Shown: one piece after another, positions 1 to 9,973 of the stretch
Numbering within the stretch: the stretch's first letter is position 1
How the letters are laid out: the number at the start of each line of letters is the position of its first letter
Source of the DNA: Tetradesmus obliquus
Taxonomy: Eukaryota; Chlorophyta; Chlorophyceae; Sphaeropleales; Scenedesmaceae
Assembly (NCBI GenBank): GCA_030272155.1
Contig: CP126201.1
Coordinates: forward strand, 4,822,501 to 4,886,500
Direction: 5' to 3'
Length of the DNA stretch: 64,000 bases
Program-made: the position numbers and the translations under genes
The notes under the pieces: generated by a model
The model's database searches: none
The model's input: only the letters and a program-made list of their open reading frames with translations
What the model was told of the DNA's origin: nothing

Positions 1-152
1 TGATGCATTGTGTGCTGCCAGTTGCGCACGGCTGGTAAGCACGTTTTGTGCTGCAGGGATCATGAGGACTGACAGGTGTTAGTTTGACTAGGCTGTTGTC
101 ATCAGGGTTCAAGTGCATGGTAGTGTGATTTCGCTCTGTTAAAGCAGATACA

Positions 153-182
153 GCTTGGCTTGGCTTGGCTTGGCTTGGCTTG
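153..182. repeat. (CTTGG)n pentanucleotide tandem repeat
   Basis: A five-base unit is repeated about six times directly in front of, and overlapping, the first ATG of the recombinase ORF. The repeat supplies two possible start codons in different frames. The true N-terminus of the recombinase is therefore uncertain and probably lay further upstream before the element decayed. Confidence 0.9.
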
Positions 183-1073
183 AATGCCAGCTGTTTGATT
201 GTACGGGAGCAACGTTTGTGCATGCGCGTTTTTTGGGTAGTGGCGTTTTTTGCGCGGTCCGCGTCTTACAAGACCATTGTGAACTACTTGAAGGCTTGGA
301 GATACTTCCTGGGCGTGCATGGCTGGGATGTGAGTGTGTGGCAAGGTTGGCAGCTGCTGCCAAGGCTGTTGAGGGGGGTGAAGCGTGTGAAAGGCGATGC
401 GGCAAAGCCCAAGCTGCCCATCACCCCGGCCCTGTTACTCAAGTTTGTGCGGGCGCTGCCGCTGGGCGGCCCTGCACTTGCTCTGTGGGCAGCAATACTG
501 GTGGGATTCTTTGGCTTTCTCTGCAAAGGGCATTTGTGTGTGGACGGTGTTGGGCTTGGCCCTGTGTCTATGGCAGTGCTGCGGCGCAAAAACTTTGTGT
601 TTGACCATGCGGCTTACTGTGTGCATATCACAGTTACCATGTCAAAGACCAACCAGTTTCGGCAGCGGCAGCAGGTCATCACCATTCAAGGGGTGAAGGG
701 ACACGTTTTGGACCCATACGCCTGGCTGCAGAAGCTGTTCACGTTGCATCCTGCAGATGGAAATGCACCGGCGTTTGGTCATGTGCAGGGTGGTGTGTAT
801 GTGCCCCTGACATACTCTCGTCTGCTGGTGGGTCTGAAGGATTTGATTAAGGCGTGTGGCCTGGACCCCTCTGCATATGGTGGGCACTTGCTGCGGCGAG
901 GCGGCGCCACGTGGGCCTTTCAATGCGGGGTGCATCCGCTGTTCATTCGCATACAAGGTGACTGGCAGTCTGACACGTGGCTGCTGTATGTCGGCATGTC
1001 GGCAGCGCAGAAATGTGCTGTCACGCGCATGATGCAGGAGAAGATCCCAAGCCTGCCTGGTGCAGCAATTTGA
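165..1073 (+). CDS. Tyrosine recombinase, DIRS/Crypton-like, probably inactive remnant
   Basis: The 302-residue ORF has the layout of a eukaryotic tyrosine recombinase, which cuts and rejoins element DNA through a covalent tyrosine. An N-terminal helical core-binding segment (about residues 34-55) is followed by a catalytic domain. Visible residues are Lys161 (SKTNQF), His241-x-x-Arg244 (HLLRRGG), Trp267 (GDW) and the candidate nucleophile Tyr275 (WLLYV). The first catalytic Arg, expected in the GFFGFLxKGHL strand, is Cys120 (TGC), one transition from CGC. The start lies in a simple repeat and no reverse transcriptase or terminal repeats were seen nearby, so I read this as a decayed element or domesticated fragment. 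The family is clear; DIRS versus Crypton assignment is inference. Confidence 0.7.
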   Translation: MAWLGLNASCLIVREQRLCMRVFWVVAFFARSASYKTIVNYLKAWRYFLGVHGWDVSVWQGWQLLPRLLRGVKRVKGDAAKPKLPITPALLLKFVRALPLGGPALALWAAILVGFFGFLCKGHLCVDGVGLGPVSMAVLRRKNFVFDHAAYCVHITVTMSKTNQFRQRQQVITIQGVKGHVLDPYAWLQKLFTLHPADGNAPAFGHVQGGVYVPLTYSRLLVGLKDLIKACGLDPSAYGGHLLRRGGATWAFQCGVHPLFIRIQGDWQSDTWLLYVGMSAAQKCAVTRMMQEKIPSLPGAAI

Positions 1074-1447
1074 GTGAGGTGGGGAGTGGGTTGGGATGTG
1101 TGCTGTGTGCTGCTCAGCTGAGAATGCTGAGCTGTCACTGCTCTGGCGGCTGCTGTGTGCGCGGCACACGCGTAGCCTGCCCGCTTCTGGCCCAACCTCA
1201 CTCATTGCTGGCATGTCTGTTGTTATGTTAAGTCAAGACGGGGATATTGTAACACACCTAAGGCAATCATGATCTGCCAGCCGGCAGTGCAGCAGCGATT
1301 AGCACTGTGACACGTGCAATGCTGCATGCCCAGCTCGGTGTGTTCCTGTGGCTTGCGCAGCAAGTCAAGGGTCGGAGGACGAAGCACAGGTTGAGGTGTC
1401 AACCTCACCACCTTCGTCAAGTTGTGAGTTGAATACTGCATTGAAAG
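1074..1447. other. Gap without a supported gene
   Basis: About 370 bases between the recombinase stop and the next candidate exon. Short open frames exist on both strands but show no domain, splice or composition support. Remaining parts of the mobile element may lie here, but no terminal repeat was recognised. Confidence 0.5.
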
Positions 1448-2021
1448 GTGTACTCCATTGTACTGCCATACGCTGCAGTACCGCCTGGTCCCTTTGACCA
1501 GTACGTCATCCAGTACATCATTGACCCATCAGCTTTCTCCTGCAAGCCCCTGCCAGTGTACATGCAGCAGTGCAGCCCTGCCCCCTGGCTGCACAGCAGC
1601 AGCAGCAGCAGCAGCTCTGACGACAGCAGCAGCAGCAGCACTGATGCCAGCAGCAGCAGCAGCAGCAGTGATGCCAGCACTCGTGATGTCAGCAGTAGCA
1701 GCAGCAGCAGCAGCAGCGAGCCGTTCAATGCAGGCGGGGACTGCCCCGGCCATGGCCCTGGCACCACGGCCAGGAACCGCCAGCAACCGGCCATGATGTT
1801 GGTGGACCTCACAGACACGTGAGTGCTGTGGCTTGGCTGGTGATTGATGACGAGACACCTGAGTCCACCACAGCAGCCTCAGCAGCAGGCTCCCAGCGCC
1901 GCCCCCTCCAAAGACAATTGTGACACACACTGCCAGAGTGGCATGGCTTGTGCCCACTTACTGCGAGTATCACTCCGGCATTGTTGTGGTTGCAGCTTGA
2001 CCATGTATGCATCTGCTGTTG

Positions 2022-2068
<47 letters not shown>

Positions 2069-2223
2069 GCTCCTCCAGGTACACAGGCCCGCTGATTGCT
2101 GGGTCAGGCCTACTGCCTAGCTTTGGGGCAGCACCAGCGCTGCGAGCCACTGTGTGCTACGGCTATGCGCCTGACGGCGGCCGCCAGAAGTTTGTGGACA
2201 ATTTAGCAAAGTGGACCTGGTGA
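1448..2223 (+). CDS. Ser-rich protein of unknown function, two exons (possibly 3' part of a gene)
   Basis: Proposed exons are 1448-1818 and 2079-2223 (171 residues). The donor is GTGAGT after GACAC. The acceptor is TCCTCCAG, preceded by a (CTG)n run at about 2032-2068. Exon 1 has a non-repetitive start (PFDQYVIQYIIDPSAF), a long Ser tract encoded by AGC repeats, then a Pro/Gly-rich stretch. Joining the exons gives a continuous frame that ends in the motif GYAPDGGRQKFVDNLAKWTW. I do not recognise the family. The ATG may be internal, with more 5' exons missed. The last codons, the stop and the start of the 3' UTR are duplicated 128 bases downstream. Confidence 0.4.
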
Positions 2224-2370
2224 CACCACTAGCGAAGTGCAGATGTACTGCGGGGCAGACCCATGATGCAAAAAAAACTAATTGTTGCGGCTATGCGCCT
2301 AACGGCGGCAGCCAGAAGTTCGTGGACAGCCTTGCTGAGTGGAGCTGGTGACACCGGCGCTGATGTGCAA
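2158..2370 (+). repeat. Tandem duplication of the gene's 3' end
   Basis: Positions about 2158-2240 recur at about 2286-2370, offset 128 bases. Both copies encode the same C-terminal motif: GYAPDGGRQKFVDNLAKWTW-stop and GYAPNGGSQKFVDSLAEWSW-stop. Both continue into a matching GTGACACC sequence after the stop. The substitutions are mostly conservative or synonymous, so either the second copy was once under selection or the duplication is fairly young. Confidence 0.75.
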
Positions 2371-3237
2371 ACAAAGTGCAAGGCAGCTACAGCATCAATC
2401 AGCGTGAGGGCATGCCGCATGCACGGCGTGCGTAGGGCTTGTTTGATCCAGGCTGCAACGTTGTTGATGTGCCTCCCGCTTCAAGGATGTTCTTGTAGAT
2501 GTGACTAGCCCACCACAACGTGACACGCTGAGCAGCTGCACGGGAGCATCACACTTCAGAGCCTGTTGACACCACAGCGGCAGTGCTGCTGTTGCGTATG
2601 CACCTAGGTGCAGGGCAGGCCTGCAGCAAACATGGTACGCATGCTTAGCTCAATAACCAGTGTTACAAGTCCCAGCTCACTTGCGTGGCACAGGCTGTGC
2701 TTTGCAGCTGCCAGCAGCAGTGCTGTGTGGTAGCTGGAAGTTCCTCCACCACAAGCATTTCACCGATGTGACGTATCAGTGAAGCAGTGCAACAACCACA
2801 ACTGCCGCGCCACCTTAACCATGTGGCCAGCTTCAAGCGACTCACAGCTGGTTTGGCGTTGCAGCAACTAGCATATGCAGATTGTAGATCGCAGACATCG
2901 TCATGTGTGCTGAAATCATGTGTGACTACAGCCAGAAATTTAAAGGCTGAATCCCACACCAGCCCAGCTGCTGGCTAGTTTACAGCACACAACTGGCGCT
3001 GCAAGCATGCAGCACCTAGTAAGCATTAGCCTCTGCCAGCAGCAGGCTTTTTGGTTACCAGGGGGAGCAAATCCTACTGGCTAGCCAATAAGCATGGCGG
3101 GTACGGAGGGAAAATTACAACAGAAATCAAGCGAACCTGACTACCAGAGGTAAAAGCCACTGCCGCATCAATACCCCTATTGTGAAGGTGCCTGCATGCC
3201 GCTTGAACAGGTACACAGCATGCTGCCGCTAGCGCTG
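2371..3237. other. Intergenic stretch, 3' flank of the LRR gene
   Basis: No convincing coding region is visible. The minus strand carries TGTAA-type signals (TTACA on +) at 2990-2994 and 3115-3119. The second is about 120 bases past the LRR stop codon and is the better polyadenylation candidate. Confidence 0.5.
3115..3119 (-). terminator. TGTAA polyadenylation signal for the LRR gene
   Basis: TTACA on the + strand reads TGTAA on the minus strand, the usual green-algal polyadenylation signal. It lies about 120 bases downstream of the LRR stop. Confidence 0.45.
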
Positions 3238-5169
3238 TCACTGCTGCCGCACTGCCGCCAGCAACCTATTCACGCCCTCTTTTGTCACGGCATTTCCATG
3301 CGCATTCACATCCAGCATCTGCAAACGGCACAGCCGCGTCAGCTGCAGTACACCCTGCTGCGTGAGCCCACTGTTGCCGCGTAACGACAAGTCCGTCAGC
3401 TGCGTAACGCAGCCAATCGCTTCCAAGCACGCCATGTTCTCGGCACTGCCTAGCTGCAGACGACAATCTAAGATCCCCAGAGACCGCAGCTGCTTCAACT
3501 CACGAGCCAGGGCCGTGGCAACAGTGGCACCCAATTCGTGCCTTGCGTGCCACAGGTGCAGCCTTGTCAAGCCAGTGAGCGCCGTCAGCTCCAGGGCATC
3601 ACCAGGCGCCAGTTTCAGTGCGGGGCCGCATCCTATACTGAGGTCCCGGAGGCGTGTTAACCCTGGCAGGCTTGAGAGGCTTACAAATGCTGCAGCTCCT
3701 GGGCCGCCTGACACATATGTGCCAGCATGCAGCATAAGCTGTGTGAGGCTGGTGGCTGCTGCCACGCCTGCTAAAATTGCTGCCATCTGCTGCTCAGTAG
3801 GGTCTTGTGTAAGAAATACGTTGTCACATTCAATCTCCAGCTCGCGCAGCTGCGGCAGCAGTGCCCAAGCCGGCGCAGTGGCTGGTGCTGCTGGCACGGC
3901 AGCAGCATGAGTACGGTCCATAAGGTTGAAGCCGTAGCGCAGCGCCAGGTGCTTCAGGGCTGGCAGCTGCGCCAGCTGCAGCAGCGGCTGCTGCTGCTGC
4001 GTGAACTCGACACGCAAGCTGAGCTGCTGCAGCTGCGTCAGCTGTAGCCTGGTGACTGGCGCAAGGCTGCCAGGGCTGTCCCAGGACTCACATGTTAGCC
4101 GCCGCAGCTGCTGCGGCAGCACTGATTCTGCATCCAGGTAACAGTCGCTGCTGTTGAGCTGAGTCAGCTGCATGAGGCACGCCATGTCCAACGCTGGCAG
4201 GCGGCAGCCCAGCTGCAACTTCAAGTCCTGCAGTGGCAGCGGCTGTGCCAGCAGCTGCGCCAGTGCTTGGTGCCACACCTGACCCTGAGCTGTATCGGCT
4301 GTGGGGCATCTGCCGCTGAGCTTGAGTGAGGTCAGCTGGCTGAGGTGTGCCAAGGCTGTCAATGCACTTCCTTGCCAGGGGTGGTGCACATTGACCAGGC
4401 ACAGCTCCTGCAGGCTGCTGAGCCTCTTCAGCGCCTTAGAAAGCGTCGAGCTGTCTGTGGTGGCTTCACGTAGGTCCAGATGCACACGCGTCAGGCTGTG
4501 TGGATGCAGCACAGCCAGCACGTCCACAGCTTGCGACAAGTTGCTGCTGAAGCTGAGCAAGCAAAGGCATTGCCGCTGGCTCTGCTGCTGCTGCTGCTGG
4601 CTGGCGGAGTGACGGCCAGACCGGCCTTGCTCAGACACTGGCAATGCAGCTGCCGCAGGCGCTGATGCTTCTGCAGTTGCTGGCGCTGCTGCTGGCAGGC
4701 CATCTGCTGCTGGGTGCAGCGTTGCTGCAGCGTGTATGCTCAGCAGCAGAAGCTCCTGCTCTTCTTTGAACGGTGCTTCGCGTGGTGTCCCGTCATTGGT
4801 TGTGCTGCCATACGCCCAGAAGTACAGCCATTCCCGCTGCATGGTGATGCCGCTGAGCAGCGCAGCGTGCTTGGCTAGCCACTGTGCAAAGCTCCGCAGT
4901 CGCGGCAGTGGTGCTGCTGCATCAAGCACCACTTCTGTGTTGCACGCGCTGCACTGCTGCACTGCTTCCCTCCAGCCCTTGCAGACACGCGCTGCTGCGC
5001 ACAGCACCTGGTGATGCGTGCTCAGGTGTGGGTGCTCCAAAGCAACTGACAGGCCTTGCAAGACGTTGCTGCCCCTCTCCTGCAAACACAATGTCCGCAA
5101 CATCACATGTGTGCCGAACTTTTTCAGGCTACTGTAGATGCTGCTGTGTGCTGATCTGCCATTCCCCAA
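3238..5169 (-). CDS. Leucine-rich-repeat protein, F-box/LRR-like
   Basis: A single open frame of 643 residues. An N-terminal helical segment around residues 45-70 (HHQVLCAAARVCKGWREAV) resembles a degenerate F-box helix pair. After an Ala/Gln-rich linker (about 165-205), regularly spaced LRRs run to the end, for example LTSLKLSGRC, LTRLHLWHA, LTDLSLRGN and LQMLDVNAH. Such proteins usually act as substrate adaptors of SCF ubiquitin ligases or as other protein-binding scaffolds. The F-box is too weak to assert, so the ligase role is inference. No intron is needed, which is unusual among the neighbouring genes. The first ATG is used; a later in-frame Met at about residue 23 is an alternative. 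Confidence 0.8.
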   Translation of the reverse strand: MGNGRSAHSSIYSSLKKFGTHVMLRTLCLQERGSNVLQGLSVALEHPHLSTHHQVLCAAARVCKGWREAVQQCSACNTEVVLDAAAPLPRLRSFAQWLAKHAALLSGITMQREWLYFWAYGSTTNDGTPREAPFKEEQELLLLSIHAAATLHPAADGLPAAAPATAEASAPAAAALPVSEQGRSGRHSASQQQQQQSQRQCLCLLSFSSNLSQAVDVLAVLHPHSLTRVHLDLREATTDSSTLSKALKRLSSLQELCLVNVHHPWQGSALTALAHLSQLTSLKLSGRCPTADTAQGQVWHQALAQLLAQPLPLQDLKLQLGCRLPALDMACLMQLTQLNSSDCYLDAESVLPQQLRRLTCESWDSPGSLAPVTRLQLTQLQQLSLRVEFTQQQQPLLQLAQLPALKHLALRYGFNLMDRTHAAAVPAAPATAPAWALLPQLRELEIECDNVFLTQDPTEQQMAAILAGVAAATSLTQLMLHAGTYVSGGPGAAAFVSLSSLPGLTRLRDLSIGCGPALKLAPGDALELTALTGLTRLHLWHARHELGATVATALARELKQLRSLGILDCRLQLGSAENMACLEAIGCVTQLTDLSLRGNSGLTQQGVLQLTRLCRLQMLDVNAHGNAVTKEGVNRLLAAVRQQ

Positions 5170-5597
5170 GTTACCTGCTGCGGCAGCTGCCCTTCCATGC
5201 TATGCATCGTTCGCTATAGCACACACAAAGTAGCGTCGAATGGATGACGAAGCTTCAAGTCAGGAAGGGGCGTCCTTTGAGCTAGTACAGGCGACCGGAG
5301 GGCGTAAGTGCAGCTTTTGTGTTCAAGCTTGAACACGGAAGACTACTGGGCGCAATTCAGCCGATGAGGTAAAAGGGGTAGTTGGGATCGATCGCGGTTG
5401 TCGAGCACAGTGCTTGGGCGCTGTCACTCAACCTGAACCAGTGCTGCAGCTGTCACACCTGGCACTAACACGTTTCAACAGTGTGTTATACCAATAGTTG
5501 TATGGCAATTAATGGGAACTCGTTTCCGACAGCAGATGATACAATGGCTTGTTTGGCGCCATCCAGTGTGCTGCAGGTGTAAGCCCACGGTGGCAGC
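5170..5597. promoter_or_regulatory. Divergent intergenic region between LRR (-) and SRI-domain gene (+)
   Basis: About 430 bases separate two divergent coding starts, so this should hold both 5' UTRs and promoters. No clear TATA box, operator or other named motif was recognised. Confidence 0.4.
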
Positions 5598-6279
5598 ATG
5601 CAGCAGCAACCCAAGCAGCAGCACCAGCATCAAACACCTCCACCGCAGCAGCTTCCAGCAGAATCACCATCACAGCAGCAGGACAGCACAGTGCCTGAGC
5701 TCCAAGACTTGAGGTCCAAGTGTGAACAAGCACCTCGCTACGGGGTCAATGGCAGGTACCTTATCCTGCAAGCAGCAAAGGCTGTCGCAGCGCAGGAGCG
5801 GCAACAGCAGCAAACACAGGGTGAGGCCCTGCCGCTGATGCTGATGTTTCTAGGCTTGTTTTACAGTCCTATTGGGCTGCATTGCTCATGATTTTGGCGC
5901 TGTATGTTGTTGCAGTGGACCCCGGGGCTGCGGAGGAGCAGCAACAGCAGCCAGAACAGGCGCATGAAGAACAGCAGCAGCAGCAGCAGCAGCCAGCTGC
6001 ACCCCCACCGCTTACTGGTGAGCAGCACACCGGCAGCAGTGGCAGCAGCAGCACTGGCATGTGCCAATACATGCATTGGTGGCATGTGCCAAGACATGCA
6101 TTGGTGGCATGTGCCAAGACATGCATTGGTGGCATGTGCCAAGACATGCATTGGTGCTGCTGTCTTGTGCGCAGTTTGCAGGACAACCTCTGCCTCCTTG
6201 CTCCTCTTGCATGTCCCTGGCAGTCCCAACAGCATGAGCTGAAGACTACGCAATAGAAGCCAGCCGCAACCTCTGACAG

Positions 6280-6317
<38 letters not shown>

Positions 6318-7420
6318 GAACACCTGGTTAATGCCACCCTGTTTGTCGCATCACGCCCTTTTTGCACCTCCAAAGGCAACTCGCATGCACCCACACACTT
6401 TGCTATTTTTGTGGCCTCACTGGCTGTATGATTGCACATTGCAGCTGTGCAAGCAGCCGCACTCGTGCCGCCAGCGCAGCGGCCGTTTGTGCCGTACCGG
6501 GCGCGCGCGTTCTGCACGCAGCAGCAGCGGCAGCAGGTGGCCAGCAAGCTGTTTCGTGCAGCACTAGTGCTGCTGCTGCAAGAGCTGCAGGTGCCTCCGC
6601 AGCAACAACAGCAGGTGCGCAGGATTGTGGTTGGTTACGATTGACCACATAGTGACACGCAAGACCCCGCGGGACAACTACCTCAGCTTGCCAGCGCTGC
6701 TGCTGTGCCGATCTCTGAGCACAGGCCAAGCGTGCCTGCACACCTGCTTGCCGCACCTGAAAGCCAGGCTGCCTGCGCGGTTGAAACCATGCTTGCATGC
6801 AATACGCTGCAGCAAAACACACTTCGAATGCTACTGCAGGTTGTGTCAGCCCACCCTGGGCTTGCCAAGGCAGCAGCAGCTGCTGCACTAGCTGGGGAGG
6901 CTGCACTGTACAGCAAGGTCACCAATGCACAGGTGAGCGCATTGCTCTGAAGCTGCCAGTGAACTTTACAAGCAGGTTTGTCATGTGTGTGGAAGGGGCT
7001 GTACAGCAGTAGTGAAAAAATGGCCTGTAGCAGTATGCCTTGCAGGAGCAGTGGGTGCACAGCCAGCCCGCTGTTCCCACAGGTTGCTGCTCTTTTGTGC
7101 AAGAGGGTGTGCATGGTGCCTGCTGCTCCTGCTGCTGCTGACAATCTGGCTGAATGTATACAAGCATGCATGCATCACCCTCTTGCACCCTGTGGCACGC
7201 TGTGCCTGCAGGCTTACAGCAAGGCTGCCAGGCAGCTGGCACCAGAGCTGCAGCATGTGCCCAGCCAGCTGCTGCAGCAGCTGCGGGAGGAGCTGGCGCC
7301 AGCGCCTGCACCAGCTGCACGGCCTGCAGCAGCAGCAGCAGCAAGTGGTGCGGCTGGTGCCGCTGGGCGCCAACAGCAGCAGAAGCGGTCATCGCTGCAG
7401 CCTGCAGGAAAGCTTTCTGC

Positions 7421-7458
<38 letters not shown>

Positions 7459-7511
7459 CAAAGCGCTATCGAACAGCTGGCGGCCCTTCAGAGGCAACTG
7501 CCCGCAGCAAG

Positions 7512-7551
<40 letters not shown>

Positions 7552-9647
7552 TGGATAGCCTGCTAGACAGCTTGTTTGAGGAGGATGCAGCAGCAGCTGC
7601 AGGAGACACAGCAGCGGCAGCAGCAGGAGCAACAGGAGGTGCTGCGGCTGCTGCGGCCAAGCCCTCAGCAGCAGCAGCAGCAGGCAGCAAGGCTGCAAGT
7701 GCAGGCAAGGCACAGGCTGCAGCACCCGGCTCAGCAGCAACGGCAAGCAAAAGTGCCAAGCAACAACCCAAGCAGCAGCAAGCAGTCAGTAAGCAAGAGC
7801 CCAGCAGCAACGCTGCTGCCGTGCCTGCATCAGCAAAGGCAGCAGCAGCTGCAGCAGCAATAGGGAAAGCAGTAGTGAATCAGAAAGGCCAGCAAGCCAG
7901 CGCAGCAGCAGTGGCGTCTGGCAAGGCAAGAGCAGCAGCAGCAGCCGCAGTGCCAGCCCTCAATGAACTTCAGCCAGCTGCAGATGCAGCTGGTGAAGTT
8001 CACAGTGCACCCGCTGCCGCCCACTGCGAAGTTCGCAGTGGTCAGCAGCATGAAGATGATGATGAAGTTGATGAGGAGCAGGAACTTCAGGAGATGCTCG
8101 CTAGGAAGCGCCTCAGGCAGCAGATGCTGGAGCAGGCACTGGCTGCTGCTGCTGGGGCTGCTGCTGCTGCTGCTGCTGCTGCAGCTGGTGCAGGCAGTGT
8201 GGGTGAGGCAGCAGCAGCTGCTGCTGGTGGTGGGCCAGTACCCTACTGCTACTCGCCTACTGCATCACCTGCCCGTGCAGCACATCTGTACTCGCCCCTG
8301 AGAGCAGCGGATGACGAGGTAGCAGCAGCAGCAGCAGTTAAGGGTGTTGATGAAGCAGCAGCAGCAGCAGCAGAAGACATTGTAGTTAGTGAAGTAGCAG
8401 CAGCAGCAGATGAGGCTGTTGACGATGAGCGCGTAGGCGCAGCGGACGACAGCGCAGCAGCAGCAGCACTAGCAGTGGATGAGGCAGACGGCACAGATAC
8501 AGCAGCAGCAGCAGGTAGTGACCATGATGTAGAAGATGACAGTGACAAGGACATGCCATGCTCTGACGACGGTGCAGCAGCAGCAGCAGTGGATGAGGCA
8601 GACCCAGCTGCAGCAGCGGCAGGTGAGGATGCGGATGCAGCACCTACACCAGAAGACACACCAGCAGATGCAGGCGATGATGATGCAGACGGGACACAGG
8701 ATAAGAGCGAAGATGGAATGCAGCCAGATGCAGCAGCAGCAGCAGCAGCGGATGTAGCAGCACATGGTGCGACTGGCGACGACAGCAGCGGCTGTGCCAG
8801 TGATGGTGGAAGCGCTGAGGCAGCAGCAGCAGCAGCAGCAGCAGGCGACCATGCTGAAGCAGCAGCAGGTGGCACAAGGAAGCTGTTAGAGTCTGCTGCT
8901 GAGCTGGCTGGAGCAGCAGATGGCGAGGCAGGCGTTGAACATCTTGCTGCTGCTGAAAAGGGCAGCGGTGCAGAGCAGCAGGAGCAGGAGCAGCACCCTT
9001 GCAGCAGTACACAGCAGCAGCAACAGCAGCAGCAGCAGCAGCAACGGGCTGTTGAGGACTGGGAGCAGTGTCAGCATGGCAGGCAGCACAAGAAGACCAG
9101 GAAGCAGCACAAGCAGCACAGAAAGCAGAAGCGGCGACACTCAGAGGATGAGCGCGAGCAGCGCAAGCGCAGCAAGCGAGGGCGGCAGCAGCAGCAGGAA
9201 GATGACGAGCCGCCGCAGTTACCAGGCACAGCAGCAGCAGTAGCAGCAGATGCAGTTGGGGCTGCAGAGGAAGCAGGGTGCGACCCAGAAGCAGACCTCA
9301 GCAGCTGCGGTGGTGATGAAGACGTGCTGCTGCCTTCACCTGCACCCCCATCACCAGCAGCAGCAGCAGCAGCACCAGATGATATTATTGAAGACGTGGC
9401 AGCTGAGGAGCCTCCTAGCGTAGAGCAGCGCGTGCACAACTTCATCGGGTGTGTGCTGGAGCCTCTGGTCAAGGCAGGAGTTGTGGGCCAGCTGCTGGCA
9501 GAGAAGGTGGCTGGCAAGGCCACTGCAAAGGTCATGAAGCGGCATGCTGATGCGGATGATGTGCAGTTCCTGGTGCGGGAGTATGCAGCTGTGACGCGGC
9601 TGGTGACAGACCTGACAGACCACTACCAGCGGCAGGGCTTTGAGTGA
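5598..9647 (+). CDS. Low-complexity nuclear-type protein with C-terminal SRI-like domain
   Basis: Five exons fit in phase: 5598-5820, 5916-6017, 6445-6614, 6687-6932 and 7212-9647 (1058 residues). The protein opens with Gln-rich sequence and has helical segments around residues 110-165 (RPFVPYRARAFC...) and 185-247. It then carries long poly-Ala, poly-Gln and acidic tracts and a strongly basic block near 864-912 that could be a nuclear localisation signal. The last about 75 residues (VLEPLVKAGVV ... KATAKVMKRH ... FLVREYAAVTRLV) resemble SRI domains, as in SETD2 and PHRF1, which bind the phosphorylated RNA polymerase II tail. No SET, PHD or RING domain is visible, so the molecular role is open. 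The domain call comes from pattern reading alone. Confidence 0.65.
6057..6156. repeat. 25-bp tandem repeat, four copies, in an intron
   Basis: Four consecutive 25-base units at 6057, 6082, 6107 and 6132 sit in the intron after exon 2 of the SRI-domain gene. Only the first differs (CCAATAC for CCAAGAC). Each unit contains the palindromes ATGCAT and CATG. The units are contiguous with no spacers, so this is a minisatellite rather than a CRISPR array. Confidence 0.95.
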
Positions 9648-9898
9648 AGGGGCGTGAGCCGGGAGCAGTTGCTGTGTTACGAGGACCTTTTTTGGCTACA
9701 CGGGTTGTGTGTTCCTGGTGATGTTGTAGATGCAAGTAGCGCAATATCCGTGTTGGCAGGGGTTTTTGGTTTTACGGGGCCGTTGGGTGGCTGTCTTGCA
9801 CTGTGCAAGTTGCACATGCAGTGCAAGTCAAACTTGCAGGATGACATGTCAGACAGTTACCCCGTACTTGCTGACCGACGGAAAGAAGCAATGCACTG

Positions 9899-9903
9899 TG
9901 TAA
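9899..9903 (+). terminator. TGTAA polyadenylation signal
   Basis: TGTAA occurs about 250 bases after the SRI-domain gene stop and about 70 bases before the mTERF start. The 3' UTR and the next 5' UTR are therefore tightly packed. Confidence 0.45.
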
Positions 9904-9973
9904 CAATACTCCGACACTGCTACTCGTTGTTCTTGTTTGCCTAATCGTAGCCTGTGCTTGCACGACCAACATC

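Noticed and set aside
6057-6156. Possible CRISPR array
   Set aside because: The four units are directly adjacent without unique spacers and lie inside a eukaryotic intron.
8249-8875. Minus-strand Ser/Ala-rich frame of 208 codons
   Set aside because: Antisense of the poly-Ala/Asp-rich exon of the SRI-domain gene; CAG-rich coding DNA is open in all frames.
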